From positions 107,602 through 171,601 of the forward strand of contig WNKP01000010.1 in the NCBI GenBank assembly GCA_009797885.1: a stretch of DNA of 64,000 nt. Direction: 5' to 3'. The notes below the pieces were generated by a model. The model had not been told where the DNA came from and did not search any database. It saw only the letters and a list, made by a program, of their open reading frames with translations. This document shows positions 53,057 through 62,002 of this stretch, piece after piece; position 1 is the first letter of the stretch, and each line of letters starts with the position of its first letter. Made by a program: the position numbers and the translations under genes. This stretch comes from Flavobacteriaceae bacterium GF1 (lineage in GTDB: Bacteria > Bacteroidota > Bacteroidia > Flavobacteriales > Flavobacteriaceae).

Positions 53057-55601
53057 GCTATTTATTGCATTTGCGATGGTGCTGTTGTCACTATCGCCAG
53101 TTCTCACTTTCGCCCAGGTTGAGGTTTTTGGGTTAAAAACCTTCATTGCCCGGCTCGAAAATAGTTTTGACGTCAAGTTTTCCTATGTGGATGCGGATAT
53201 CCAGGGAATTGAAATAAAAGTTCCCTCTTCCAAGGAACTCCAGGAAATCCTGAATGCCATTGCCACGCAGACCGGAATCGAAATCAAACAACTAAGTGAG
53301 CGCTACTATGCCCTGAGCAAACCCAGATTAGTGGAAATCTGTGGCAGGGTCCTGGACAATTACGCGAAAAACACCGTTCCCGGGGCCACTGTAGAGGTCC
53401 TTGGGATGGATAAGGCCATTGTAACGGATATAGAAGGTTTTTTTAGAATGGAGGCGGTGGACCGATCTGCTTCGCTACAAATCAGATATCTAGGCTATAC
53501 CACAAGGATAGTGCCCATTGCCGAGCTGGCGAACCAAGGGGAATGTCAAAAAATACTATTGGCCGAGCGTCGGGAAGTACTCACGGAAGTGGTGGTTTAC
53601 GAATTTCTGACCAAGGGTATTGTCAAAGAGACTGATGGCGGCATTACCGTCCAAACCCAAAAACTGGGATTATTGCCCGGATTGGTGGAGCCCGATGTCC
53701 TTTTTGGCATACAAACGCTCCCTGGGGTAAAAAGTATTGATGAAACCGTATCCGACATTAATATCCGTGGAGGGACCAACGACCAGAATCTCATCCTTTG
53801 GAACGGCATTAAAATGTACCAGTCCGGACATTTTTTTGGGTTGATTTCTGCTTTTAACCCTTACCTTACTGAAAAGGTTTCGGTCTACAAAAACGGAACC
53901 CCTTCCGAGTTTGGGGATGGGGTAAGTGGCATCATCAGTATGGAAACCAAAAATGATATTGGCGATCGGTTTTCCGGTGGGGCGGGTTTTAACCTGATCA
54001 GTGGGGACGCCTTTGGACAAATCCCCATAACCGATAAACTTGCCTTTCAGTTTTCCGGAAGGAGGTCCACTACGGACTTTTTGGACACTCCGGCCTATGT
54101 GAGCTTTACCGACAGGGCCTTCCAGGATACCGAAGTGCAAAACCAACAAAACCAGGAAGTCAATGAAGATCTAAGGTTTGATGAGAAGTTTCTTTTTTAT
54201 GACGTTTCGGGCAAACTATTGTACGATTTCAATGAAGACCATAAATTTCGATTGAGCTTTATTGGGATTGATAATGACCTGGACTTTTCCACCACCAATA
54301 TCGAAACTTCGGAAACCTCAAGGAGCTTTTTGGACCAGACCAATCTTTCCGCAGGATTGCAATGGTTTGGGGATTGGTCGGAACGCTTTTCCACCCACGT
54401 CAATGTCTATTTTTCCAAATACAATTTGGATGCCCAAAGTCTCTTTCCCGATCAACAGCAACGCCTGTTCCAAAAAAATACGGTGGAGGAGCGGCAAGCC
54501 AAGCTCACTACCTTCTTTCGCCTTTCGGACAATCTGCAATGGATCAATGGGCACCAATATATAGAAACCGGGATTACCAATCAGGCAGATGTCACCACGC
54601 CGGAGTTCAACCTCAACATAAAAGACGTGGTCAGGATACAAGCGCCCTTTACCGAGCTCCAGTTCAACACCAGGAACAATGGCTTTATTACCAATATCGG
54701 GCTAAGGGCAAATTATATCCAAAATTTAGAGGAGGCCGGAGGCGCTTTTGATCGACTGGTATTGGAACCCCGACTCAACCTCAACTTTAAAATGGCCAAT
54801 TTCTTAAGGGCCCAAATCCTTGGTGAATTTAAAAGTCAAAGTACCAACCAGGTCATCGATTTACAACAGAACTTTTTGGGAATTGAACGAAGAAGATGGA
54901 CCCTTGCCAATGAAAACGATTTGCCACTGACAACGAGCAAACAGGGTTCCGTTGGCCTGAATTATGCCAAAAAGCAGTTGTATATAAGCGCCGAAGCTTT
55001 TTATAAAGTAGTGGATGGTATAAGTACAAGGACACAAGGGTTCCAAAACGAAAACCAATTTGATGGGGAATTGGGAAGCTATGAGATTAGGGGCATGGAA
55101 TTCCTTATTAACCAAAAAGGGGAAAACTACAGTGCGTGGTTAAGCTATACCTACAACAAAAATGACTACACTTTTGATAGTATAGTGCCCCCGGTATTTC
55201 CCAATAATTTGGACGTGAGGCATACTTTGACCGTAGGTGGCACCTATGATCTGGGAAACCTAAAACTGGGCATAGGCATCAACTATAGGACCGGAAGGCC
55301 TTTTACGCAACCAACCGAGGACAATCCATTGGACACTACGGTCTTCCCTGCCCAAATCAATTTTGAAGTCCCCAACAGTAGTCGGTTACCGGAATATTTC
55401 AGGGCAGATGCTTCGGCCACTTATCAGTTTGATTTAAGTGACCGGGTCAAGGCCAAGACCGGTATCTCCCTGCTCAATATTACCGATCGCGCCAATGTAT
55501 TGAACCGCTATTTCCGGGTTTCGGATGAAAATGAAATTGAACGTGTGGACAACAGCTCCTTGGGCCTAACCCCCAATATTAGCTTTCGGGTCAGTTTCTG
55601 A
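53037..55601 (+). CDS. TonB-dependent receptor with STN signalling domain (non-SusC)
   Basis: An 854-residue outer-membrane receptor. Signal peptide 1-26; STN domain about 30-95 (LKTFIARLENSFDVKFSYVD, VPSSKELQEILNAIATQTG); carboxypeptidase regulatory-like domain about 97-180 (VPGATVEVLGMDKAIVTDIEG); plug about 205-325 with IRGGTNDQNLILWNGIKMY and YKNGTPSEFGDGVSGIISM; then a beta-barrel ending SFRVSF with the C-terminal Phe. No SusD partner is present, so the ligand is more likely a small chelate, vitamin or peptide than a polysaccharide. The STN domain fits signalling to the FecR encoded upstream. Its 3' end overlaps the convergent blh gene by 36 bp. Confidence 0.95.
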   Translation: MQRTLHKLFIAFAMVLLSLSPVLTFAQVEVFGLKTFIARLENSFDVKFSYVDADIQGIEIKVPSSKELQEILNAIATQTGIEIKQLSERYYALSKPRLVEICGRVLDNYAKNTVPGATVEVLGMDKAIVTDIEGFFRMEAVDRSASLQIRYLGYTTRIVPIAELANQGECQKILLAERREVLTEVVVYEFLTKGIVKETDGGITVQTQKLGLLPGLVEPDVLFGIQTLPGVKSIDETVSDINIRGGTNDQNLILWNGIKMYQSGHFFGLISAFNPYLTEKVSVYKNGTPSEFGDGVSGIISMETKNDIGDRFSGGAGFNLISGDAFGQIPITDKLAFQFSGRRSTTDFLDTPAYVSFTDRAFQDTEVQNQQNQEVNEDLRFDEKFLFYDVSGKLLYDFNEDHKFRLSFIGIDNDLDFSTTNIETSETSRSFLDQTNLSAGLQWFGDWSERFSTHVNVYFSKYNLDAQSLFPDQQQRLFQKNTVEERQAKLTTFFRLSDNLQWINGHQYIETGITNQADVTTPEFNLNIKDVVRIQAPFTELQFNTRNNGFITNIGLRANYIQNLEEAGGAFDRLVLEPRLNLNFKMANFLRAQILGEFKSQSTNQVIDLQQNFLGIERRRWTLANENDLPLTTSKQGSVGLNYAKKQLYISAEAFYKVVDGISTRTQGFQNENQFDGELGSYEIRGMEFLINQKGENYSAWLSYTYNKNDYTFDSIVPPVFPNNLDVRHTLTVGGTYDLGNLKLGIGINYRTGRPFTQPTEDNPLDTTVFPAQINFEVPNSSRLPEYFRADASATYQFDLSDRVKAKTGISLLNITDRANVLNRYFRVSDENEIERVDNSSLGLTPNISFRVSF

Positions 55602-56510
55602 GGATTCCACCTTTGACATTACGATAACATGAGGAAAGGTAATTGCGGCAAGAACGTACAAGAGTACGGTTACAAAATAATGCACACTATCCTTCAATAA
55701 CCAATACAATAAAGCCAACCCGGCAATGGAAATGAACCAGTACAAAAAGGAGGTTCTCAAAAATTGCACAAAGCTTTTTTTGGTGGCCTCACCATAAAGG
55801 TAGCCCAATTGATCCTTCATAGAGGGCAAACTATGCCATAGGATAAAATAAATCGCAAAACCCCAGATAAGGGAGGAGGTGGCGAACACCACGGTCAATA
55901 CAGTCAGGTAAAGCAACTCCCTTAAGGGGTTTATGTTCAAAATCCTTTTCTTGAACAGCAGAATTGACAGCATTAAAAAGACCAGCAACGCCACAACAAG
56001 CACTATTTTGAATACGGAAGCCATCAAGACCAAGCCCGTAAGATCCGCTATCACATCGACAACTTTGTCTAATTTAATATTGAATATCATAAACAATATT
56101 AAAAATCCATAGCTCATGAACAAGGGTACCTTCCATCGTGTACGACCAGTGAACTGCTTATTGAAATGTTGTTCACCAAAGTGGTAGGCACTGATAAGAA
56201 TAAAGAAAAGCAGTGCAAGTCCCTTTGATAGCAAAAAGAAAAAAGCGACCAGGGCCATGGCTCCCAAATAGACTAACAACAACACCCTAATTGGCTTTTT
56301 ACCTTTTGATAATGAATGAATAAGGGTAATATCATTGGCGCCATGGAGAACCCCAAAAGTCAGGATAAAAGCATAGGCCAAATAATCCTGTAGGACCGGG
56401 CTCAATTGTGAGGAGAGCCAAAGGCAGAAAAACGTTGATACCAGGGTAATATTTTTCAATTTGACAATTTCAGAGAGTTTGTTTAAAGATATAATAAAAA
56501 TTTTAAACAA
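55566..56510 (-). CDS. blh: Brp/Blh-family beta-carotene 15,15'-dioxygenase
   Basis: An integral-membrane enzyme that cleaves beta-carotene to two retinal molecules, the chromophore of the neighbouring rhodopsin. It has about eight membrane helices. His-containing family motifs are FGVLHGANDITLIHSL, SAYHFGEQHFNKQF and ILWHSLPSMKDQLGYL, likely iron ligands. About 314 residues are present. No ATG lies near the N-terminus; the start is a TTG at 56510 or a TTG at 56459 (giving …KNITLVSTFF), so it is uncertain. It diverges from the rhodopsin gene, 68 bp apart, and its end overlaps the receptor gene. Confidence 0.92.
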   Translation of the reverse strand: MFKIFIISLNKLSEIVKLKNITLVSTFFCLWLSSQLSPVLQDYLAYAFILTFGVLHGANDITLIHSLSKGKKPIRVLLLVYLGAMALVAFFFLLSKGLALLFFILISAYHFGEQHFNKQFTGRTRWKVPLFMSYGFLILFMIFNIKLDKVVDVIADLTGLVLMASVFKIVLVVALLVFLMLSILLFKKRILNINPLRELLYLTVLTVVFATSSLIWGFAIYFILWHSLPSMKDQLGYLYGEATKKSFVQFLRTSFLYWFISIAGLALLYWLLKDSVHYFVTVLLYVLAAITFPHVIVMSKVESSETDPKANIGG

Positions 56511-56539
56511 AAATTATCATTTTATTGTTTAACTTTTTT

Positions 56540-56547
56540 TATATTTG
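56540..56547 (+). promoter_or_regulatory. -7 promoter element of the proteorhodopsin gene
   Basis: TATATTTG matches the TAnnTTTG consensus, 31 bp before the ATG at 56579, within an extremely AT-rich 68-bp gap shared with blh. No canonical -33 TTG sits at the expected distance; a TTG lies too close, 12 bp upstream. Confidence 0.5.
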
Positions 56548-56578
56548 ATTAAACATTTTCTAATTAACTCTTGTATAT

Positions 56579-57331
56579 ATGAAATCTTTGTTATTTAGTT
56601 TACCCTTGATGGCCGATGTCACCAAGATTGCCAATGACGACTACGTTGGCTTTACATTTTTCGTGGGATGTATGGCCATGATGGCCGCTTCCGCTTTTTT
56701 CTTTCTTTCCATGAACAACTTTGATCGAAAGTGGAAAACTTCAATCCTGGTATCTGGATTGATTACGTTCATTGCCGCGGTACATTATTGGTACATGCGT
56801 GATTATTGGTCCGGCGTTGGAGAATCACCGACCTTTTTCCGTTATGTGGATTGGACACTCACCGTTCCCCTAATGTGTGTGGAGTTTTACCTTATCCTAA
56901 AAGTGGCGGGTGCCAAAAAGTCCCTCATGTGGAAACTGATCCTGGCATCCGTAATCATGTTGGTTACAGGGTACTTTGGGGAGGCCGTTTACACCACGGG
57001 CTCTGGTCCCGCACTATGGGGCTTTGTATCTGGTTTGGCCTATTTCTACATTGTGTACGAAATATGGTTTGGAAATGCCAAAAAACTGGCAGAATCTGCC
57101 GGAGGTTCCATCTTACAGGCCCACAAAACCTTGTGTTGGTTCGTCTTGGTAGGATGGGCCATCTATCCCATTGGCTACATGGCCGGGACAACAGGTTGGT
57201 ATGATGGCCTTTTTGAAGGTCTAAATATGGATGTCATCTACAATATTGGTGATGCTATTAACAAAATAGGCTTTGGCCTTGTAGTCTACGGAGCAGCTGT
57301 AGCGGCGCAGTCGTCCACTTCGGATTCGTAG
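56579..57331 (+). CDS. Proteorhodopsin, green-type proton pump
   Basis: A 250-residue seven-helix, retinal-binding light-driven proton pump in the inner membrane. The key residues are all present: the primary acceptor Asp91 and Thr95 in RYVDWTLTVPLM, the donor Glu102 in CVEFYLIL (a D-T-E motif of proton pumps), His69 in AVHYWYMRD, and the Schiff-base Lys229 in GDAINKIGFGLVV. The spectral-tuning position is Met99, equivalent to residue 105 of the model green proteorhodopsin; Leu or Met there gives green absorption and Gln gives blue. It pairs with divergent blh, which supplies retinal. No crt genes for beta-carotene synthesis lie in the window. Confidence 0.97.
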   Translation: MKSLLFSLPLMADVTKIANDDYVGFTFFVGCMAMMAASAFFFLSMNNFDRKWKTSILVSGLITFIAAVHYWYMRDYWSGVGESPTFFRYVDWTLTVPLMCVEFYLILKVAGAKKSLMWKLILASVIMLVTGYFGEAVYTTGSGPALWGFVSGLAYFYIVYEIWFGNAKKLAESAGGSILQAHKTLCWFVLVGWAIYPIGYMAGTTGWYDGLFEGLNMDVIYNIGDAINKIGFGLVVYGAAVAAQSSTSDS

Positions 57332-57363
57332 TTAGTTATTTTTAGTTGGTTATATTTTAGGTG

Positions 57364-57387
57364 AAGTCCCTGTAAAAACAGGGACTT
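57364..57387. terminator. Bidirectional terminator between proteorhodopsin and the MtfA-like gene
   Basis: AAGTCCCTGT (57364-57373) pairs perfectly with ACAGGGACTT (57378-57387) around an AAAA loop, followed by TTTTCC on the plus strand. It stands between two convergent genes and can end both. Confidence 0.85.
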
Positions 57388-57396
57388 TTCCTTGTT

Positions 57397-58179
57397 TTAT
57401 ACCATTTCCTTTTGATTTAGCATGCGTGCAATTAGTTCAAAAGCTTCGGGCAGTTCCCGTTTTAAATCCTCCGGGGTTTCAAAAAAGTGTTCCACCAAAA
57501 CAGAAAAAAACTCAAAATCATTCACCTGGGCATAGGATCTCAGGTAATTGGTATCTTTGACCAAAGACTTCATTGCCCTTAGTTTTTTAAAGCCCCATTG
57601 AAACCTTAGTGATTCCCAAGAACTTCTACCGTTTGTCTCAAAATATAGCGCATGGGCAAACTCATGAATGGCCAAATTGATATTGTCCCCTTCCTCCTTA
57701 AAACCATATTCCACACTATCCGCAGCAAATACCAATGTCTTTAGCCCCCTATTATATTCTCCAACATGGTGCTTCCTGTTGAGTATGGAATAGTAATCCG
57801 TGGGGTATATGACTATTTTATGTACGGAACGGATGTATTTGTAATTGTTCATCCCCAGGGTCAGTAAAACTCCTGCCCCACTGATCAAAAGCTCTATGGT
57901 GTGTTTATCATTGACCAATCCCTTGTACAAAAAGGCCTTTTTGGCCCTAAACCATGCTACCCTTTTATAAAACCTATGGGCATCATCCCCATTGAGTTGC
58001 CTAACACGGGCAATCCGTTCGCGGAGGAATTTTTTTTCATTTTCATTTAAGGGATTCGGCCGAAGAAAGGGATTAAGGTCATATAGGCCAATGGCATAAT
58101 ACACGATGTATATCAGATAGCTTAACAGGAAAAAAAGGCAAGCAAAGGCGAATATGTCCACTCCCCTAACAACCCACAT
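57397..58179 (-). CDS. MtfA-like zinc-dependent peptidase (M90 family)
   Basis: A 260-residue protein with an N-terminal membrane helix at about 7-30 and a peptidase domain resembling MtfA, a zinc-dependent aminopeptidase that in E. coli acts on the Mlc repressor. The zinc motif is AIHEFAHALYF (His172, Glu173, His176), followed later by DFEFFSVLVEHFFETPEDL, whose Glu is the likely third ligand. HHVGEYNRGLKTLVFAADSVEYG is a conserved upstream segment. Unlike E. coli MtfA it is membrane-anchored. It overlaps the argS stop by one base (TAATG), so the two are co-translated. Confidence 0.88.
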   Translation of the reverse strand: MWVVRGVDIFAFACLFFLLSYLIYIVYYAIGLYDLNPFLRPNPLNENEKKFLRERIARVRQLNGDDAHRFYKRVAWFRAKKAFLYKGLVNDKHTIELLISGAGVLLTLGMNNYKYIRSVHKIVIYPTDYYSILNRKHHVGEYNRGLKTLVFAADSVEYGFKEEGDNINLAIHEFAHALYFETNGRSSWESLRFQWGFKKLRAMKSLVKDTNYLRSYAQVNDFEFFSVLVEHFFETPEDLKRELPEAFELIARMLNQKEMV

Positions 58180-59957
58180 TACATCCGCTCTGGTACTTGT
58201 ATTCCCAATAGATGGAATGCATCTTGGATGACCTCACCGACTTTTTTGGAAAGCTGAACCCTAAAATTGCGTTTTATGGTCATTGACTCCCCCAAAATGG
58301 AAACCTGTTGGTAGAACGAATTGAATTCCTTGACCAAATCGTAGGTGTAATTGGCGATCAATGCTGGGCTGTGATCATTTGCTGCTTCCAATACCTTTTC
58401 AGGAAATAGTTGAATTTGTTTTAGAAGCTCCTTTTCTTTTGGATGAAGTGCAAAAGAGTTCTCGATTGCACTCGTAGTGCTATCCCCCGCTTTCCTAAGA
58501 ATCGATTGGATTCTGGCGTAGGTATATTGAATAAATGGCCCCGTATTGCCCTGAAAGTCAACCGACTCTTCCGGATTGAACAAAATCCTTTTTTTGGGAT
58601 CCACTTTAAGGATATAATACTTTAATGCCCCAAGTCCAATGGTTCGGTATAATACCTTCTTTTCTTCCTCCGAATAGCCTTCCAACTTGCCCAAATCCTT
58701 GGAAATGGCAGCTGCGGTTTCCTCCATATTCTTGATAAGGTCGTCCGCATCCACAACGGTCCCTTCCCGGCTCTTCATCTTTCCGGAAGGTAGGTCCACC
58801 ATACCATAGCTGAGATGGTACAGTTTTTCTGCCCAGGAATAGCCGAGCCTCTTCAAAATCAAAAAGAGTACTTTAAAGTGATAGTCCTGTTCGTTTCCCA
58901 CGGTATAGACCATTCCATTGATATCCGGAAAATCCGTGACACGTTGGATCGCGGTACCTATATCTTGGGTCATATACACTGCGGTCCCGTCGGAACGAAG
59001 TACGATTTTTTCATCCAATCCCTCTTCGGTCAAATCTATCCACACACTACCGTCCTCCTTTTTAAAGAACACCCCTTTTTCCAGTCCGTCCTTAACCACG
59101 TTCCTCCCCAGCAAATACGTGTTGCTCTCGTAATACAAATGGTCAAAATCAACTCCCAGATTTTTATAGGTGGTATCAAAACCTTCATAAACCCAACCAT
59201 TCATCTTTTTCCAAAGGGAAACCACATCCTCATCACCAGCTTCCCATTTTCGCAGCATTTCCTGGGCTTCCAACAAAATAGGTGCTTCCTTTTCCGCCAA
59301 GGCTTTTTCCTTTCCATCAGAAATTAATTGCGCCACTTCATTCTTGTAGGTTTTGTCAAACTCCACATAATACTTCCCTACTAAATGGTCTCCTTTTAAA
59401 CCACTTGATTCTGGAGTTTCCCCTTCACCAAATTTTTGCCATGCCAGCATACTCTTACAGATATGGATACCCCGATCATTAATGATTTGGGTTTTGTACA
59501 CTTTATGCCCTGCGGCTTTTAATATTTCAGCTACGGAATACCCCAAAAGATTGTTCCGTATATGCCCTAAGTGCAACGGTTTATTGGTATTCGGCGAGGA
59601 ATACTCCACCATTACGGCATCTTTGGAATTCGGTTCCTGATAACCAAAGCGCTCCTTGCCCAATATCGAATTAAAAAAGGAAAGATAGTAGTAATCCGAA
59701 ACCACTAAGTTCAAAAAGCCCTTGACCACATTGAACTTTGCAATCGCTTCAACGTGTTCTTGAAGGTACTGGCCAATCTTGGTCCCTATTTCAACCGGAT
59801 TGCCTTTTATAGTTCTGAGCATGGGAAAGACAACAACGGTCAAATCCCCTTCAAAGTCCTTTCGGGTAGGTTGAAATTCCACCGATGGCAAATCCGTTTT
59901 AAAAATCGAATTTGCCGCTTCCTTTACCTTTTGTTCCAAGACCTGTTGTAACTCCAT
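58179..59957 (-). CDS. argS: Arginyl-tRNA synthetase
   Basis: A class I aminoacyl-tRNA synthetase of 592 residues, charging tRNA-Arg. The N-terminal additional domain (about 1-110) is followed by the HIGH-type motif SSPNTNKPLHLGHIRNNLLG, the catalytic core with TQIINDRGIHICKSMLAWQK, the KMSKS-position GKMKSREGTVVDADDL, and the anticodon-binding helical end (FQGNTGPFIQYTYARIQSIL … LLGIQVPERM). It is the upstream gene of a two-gene unit with the MtfA-like peptidase. Confidence 0.98.
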   Translation of the reverse strand: MELQQVLEQKVKEAANSIFKTDLPSVEFQPTRKDFEGDLTVVVFPMLRTIKGNPVEIGTKIGQYLQEHVEAIAKFNVVKGFLNLVVSDYYYLSFFNSILGKERFGYQEPNSKDAVMVEYSSPNTNKPLHLGHIRNNLLGYSVAEILKAAGHKVYKTQIINDRGIHICKSMLAWQKFGEGETPESSGLKGDHLVGKYYVEFDKTYKNEVAQLISDGKEKALAEKEAPILLEAQEMLRKWEAGDEDVVSLWKKMNGWVYEGFDTTYKNLGVDFDHLYYESNTYLLGRNVVKDGLEKGVFFKKEDGSVWIDLTEEGLDEKIVLRSDGTAVYMTQDIGTAIQRVTDFPDINGMVYTVGNEQDYHFKVLFLILKRLGYSWAEKLYHLSYGMVDLPSGKMKSREGTVVDADDLIKNMEETAAAISKDLGKLEGYSEEEKKVLYRTIGLGALKYYILKVDPKKRILFNPEESVDFQGNTGPFIQYTYARIQSILRKAGDSTTSAIENSFALHPKEKELLKQIQLFPEKVLEAANDHSPALIANYTYDLVKEFNSFYQQVSILGESMTIKRNFRVQLSKKVGEVIQDAFHLLGIQVPERM

Positions 59958-60051
59958 TCCAATTCATATTTCAGCCAGCAAAACTACATTTTTTACCTTG
60001 TTTTAGCGAAGTTTTAAGAGGGAACCGCAACCTAATCCCTAATTTTAGGGA

Positions 60052-60477
60052 ATGCTTTTGAATGTTTCTTACTCGGACAAAAAGATTACCCAAAAAATTG
60101 ACGCTGAAGTCGGCAAACCCTTTCCCTTAAAAGAGCGGTGGAAAATGGGGGGTATTGGCTCCCCCAAACTAAAGATTGTGGAGGCCAGTATGGAAATTAG
60201 AAACCTGCTCATTTTGGACAACAATGCGGACAATTGCAATGTTGAAATGCGCCCCAAAGGGATTATCGTTGGGTTTCGGTCCCTTCTGGAATCCTATGCG
60301 CTCATCATTCCCTATTATAAACTCACCATTTACAAAGGCAACCTGGCCGTATATTCCATTTATAGGGACAATTATTTTATAAAGGTGGAGGCGGACACCA
60401 AAGCCGTCCAGAAGTTTTTTAGAAAGTTGTTGGACTATAAGGCGGACAATGCCCCGACCAATATTGAAGATTTATGA
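60052..60477 (+). CDS. Hypothetical protein coupled to an SDR/DUF2867 gene
   Basis: I do not recognise this 141-residue cytoplasmic protein. It has no signal or membrane helix. Alternating strands with a basic centre (RNLLILDNNADNC, KGIIVGFRSLLESYALIIPYYKLTIYKG, YFIKVEADTKAVQKFFRKLLDYK) look like a small PH-like or beta-barrel domain with a C-terminal helix. Its stop overlaps the start of the next gene by 4 bp (ATGA), a strong sign of joint function. The 94-bp gap upstream to argS, which is divergent, is the promoter region. Confidence 0.7.
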   Translation: MLLNVSYSDKKITQKIDAEVGKPFPLKERWKMGGIGSPKLKIVEASMEIRNLLILDNNADNCNVEMRPKGIIVGFRSLLESYALIIPYYKLTIYKGNLAVYSIYRDNYFIKVEADTKAVQKFFRKLLDYKADNAPTNIEDL

Positions 60478-61898
60478 AAATCCTTCTCACCGGTGCCAAT
60501 GGCTATATTGGAATGCGGCTATTGTCGCGATTATTGGAGTTGGGGCACAAAGTTGTCTGTGCCGTTCGTGACAAAAACCGACTTTCCATTGACAATAGGG
60601 CCAAAACGTTGGTGGATATTGTTGAAGTTGATTTTTTGGAGGATTTCGAACCCGGAAAAATCCCAAAAGATATCGATGTCGCCTATTATCTTATCCATTC
60701 CATGACCTCTTCCATTTCCGACTTTGATGAAAAAGAGGCCATAGCCGCTCGAAATTTCAACACCTATATTTCCGAAACCCACTGCAAGCAGGTAATTTAT
60801 CTTAGTGGTATCGTCAACGAGGAAAAGCTTTCCAAACACCTCTCCTCACGTAAAAACGTGGAGGACATTTTGTATCAAGGGAATTTTAACCTTACCGTAT
60901 TGAGGGCAGGAATCATTGTTGGCTCCGGTAGTTCATCTTTTGAGATTATCCGGGATCTGTGTGAAAAGCTCCCCATCATGATTACCCCAAAATGGGTACT
61001 TACCAAAAGTCAACCCATTGCCATTCGTGATGTCATTAATTTCTTGACGGGGGTGTTGGGCAATGAAAGCACCTTCAACCAATCTTTTGACATTGGTGGT
61101 CCGGATGTGCTCACCTACAAAGAAATGCTACATCAATATGCCAAGGTACGCGGTTTTAAAAATTGGATTTTTACCGTTCCCATTATGACTCCAAAGCTAT
61201 CTTCCTATTGGCTCTATTTTGTAACCTCAACTTCCTACAAATTGGCCATGAACTTAGTGGACAGCATGAAAATGGAGGTTGTGGCCAGGGACAGTAGGTT
61301 GCAGCAACTATTGGGATTGGAGACCCATAGTTATCAAGAAGCCATAGAAATGGCCTTTAAAAGGATAGAACAAAACCTTGTCATTAGCAGTTGGAAGGAC
61401 AGTATTGCCAGTGGGCAGGTACAAGAGGATTTGGAGAAATACATTCAGGTACCTAAATATGGCGTTTTAAAGGATGTTCAGAAATTGGCGGTGAAAGACA
61501 GTAAAAGGACTTTGGACAATATATGGCGTATAGGTGGGGACACCGGCTGGTACTATGGTAGTTGGCTATGGAAAATCCGTGGTTTTTTTGACAAGTTGAA
61601 TGGAGGTCCCGGACTGCGACGCGGAAGAACCCATCCCGATAAACTATTTCCCGGGGATGCCTTGGATTTTTGGAGGGTCCTGCTTGCGGACAAAAAGGGC
61701 AAACGACTCTTACTTTTTGCTGAAATGAAGCTTCCCGGTGAGGCTTGGCTCGAATTTAAAATAGATGACAAGGACGTTCTGCACCAAATCGCGACCTTTC
61801 GGCCCAAAGGACTCAAAGGAAGACTCTATTGGTACAGTGTCCTACCATTTCACTACTTCATTTTTGGAGGGATGATAAAAAATATTGCAAGTGCCTGA
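60474..61898 (+). CDS. NAD(P)-binding SDR protein with C-terminal DUF2867 domain
   Basis: A two-domain protein of 474 residues. The N-terminus (about 1-290) is an extended-SDR / NmrA-like fold with TGANGYIG (7-14), an NADP-type CAVRDKNRL end of strand 2, VAYYLIHSM and VIYLSGI. The C-terminal DUF2867 domain (about 330-470) contains GDTGWYYGSWLWKIRGFFDKLNGGPGLRRGR, FWRVLLADKKGKRLLLFAEMKLPGEAWLEF and FRPKGLKGRLYWYSVLPFHYFIF. The combination is widespread in bacteria without a proven reaction. It is translationally coupled to the small upstream gene. Confidence 0.9.
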   Translation: MKILLTGANGYIGMRLLSRLLELGHKVVCAVRDKNRLSIDNRAKTLVDIVEVDFLEDFEPGKIPKDIDVAYYLIHSMTSSISDFDEKEAIAARNFNTYISETHCKQVIYLSGIVNEEKLSKHLSSRKNVEDILYQGNFNLTVLRAGIIVGSGSSSFEIIRDLCEKLPIMITPKWVLTKSQPIAIRDVINFLTGVLGNESTFNQSFDIGGPDVLTYKEMLHQYAKVRGFKNWIFTVPIMTPKLSSYWLYFVTSTSYKLAMNLVDSMKMEVVARDSRLQQLLGLETHSYQEAIEMAFKRIEQNLVISSWKDSIASGQVQEDLEKYIQVPKYGVLKDVQKLAVKDSKRTLDNIWRIGGDTGWYYGSWLWKIRGFFDKLNGGPGLRRGRTHPDKLFPGDALDFWRVLLADKKGKRLLLFAEMKLPGEAWLEFKIDDKDVLHQIATFRPKGLKGRLYWYSVLPFHYFIFGGMIKNIASA

Positions 61899-62002
61899 AT
61901 TACAGAATTCCTGAAACAAAAATCGAGCTATTTCGTCTATCCATGGACAACCATTGCCATCAAAAAAGAGTCTTTAAAACAACAACCGATCAAATTGAGG
62001 TT

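Noticed and set aside
56521..56547. A full -33/-7 promoter before proteorhodopsin
   Set aside because: The only TTG near the -7 TATATTTG leaves a 12-bp spacer, too short for the usual 17-23; only the -7 part is reported.
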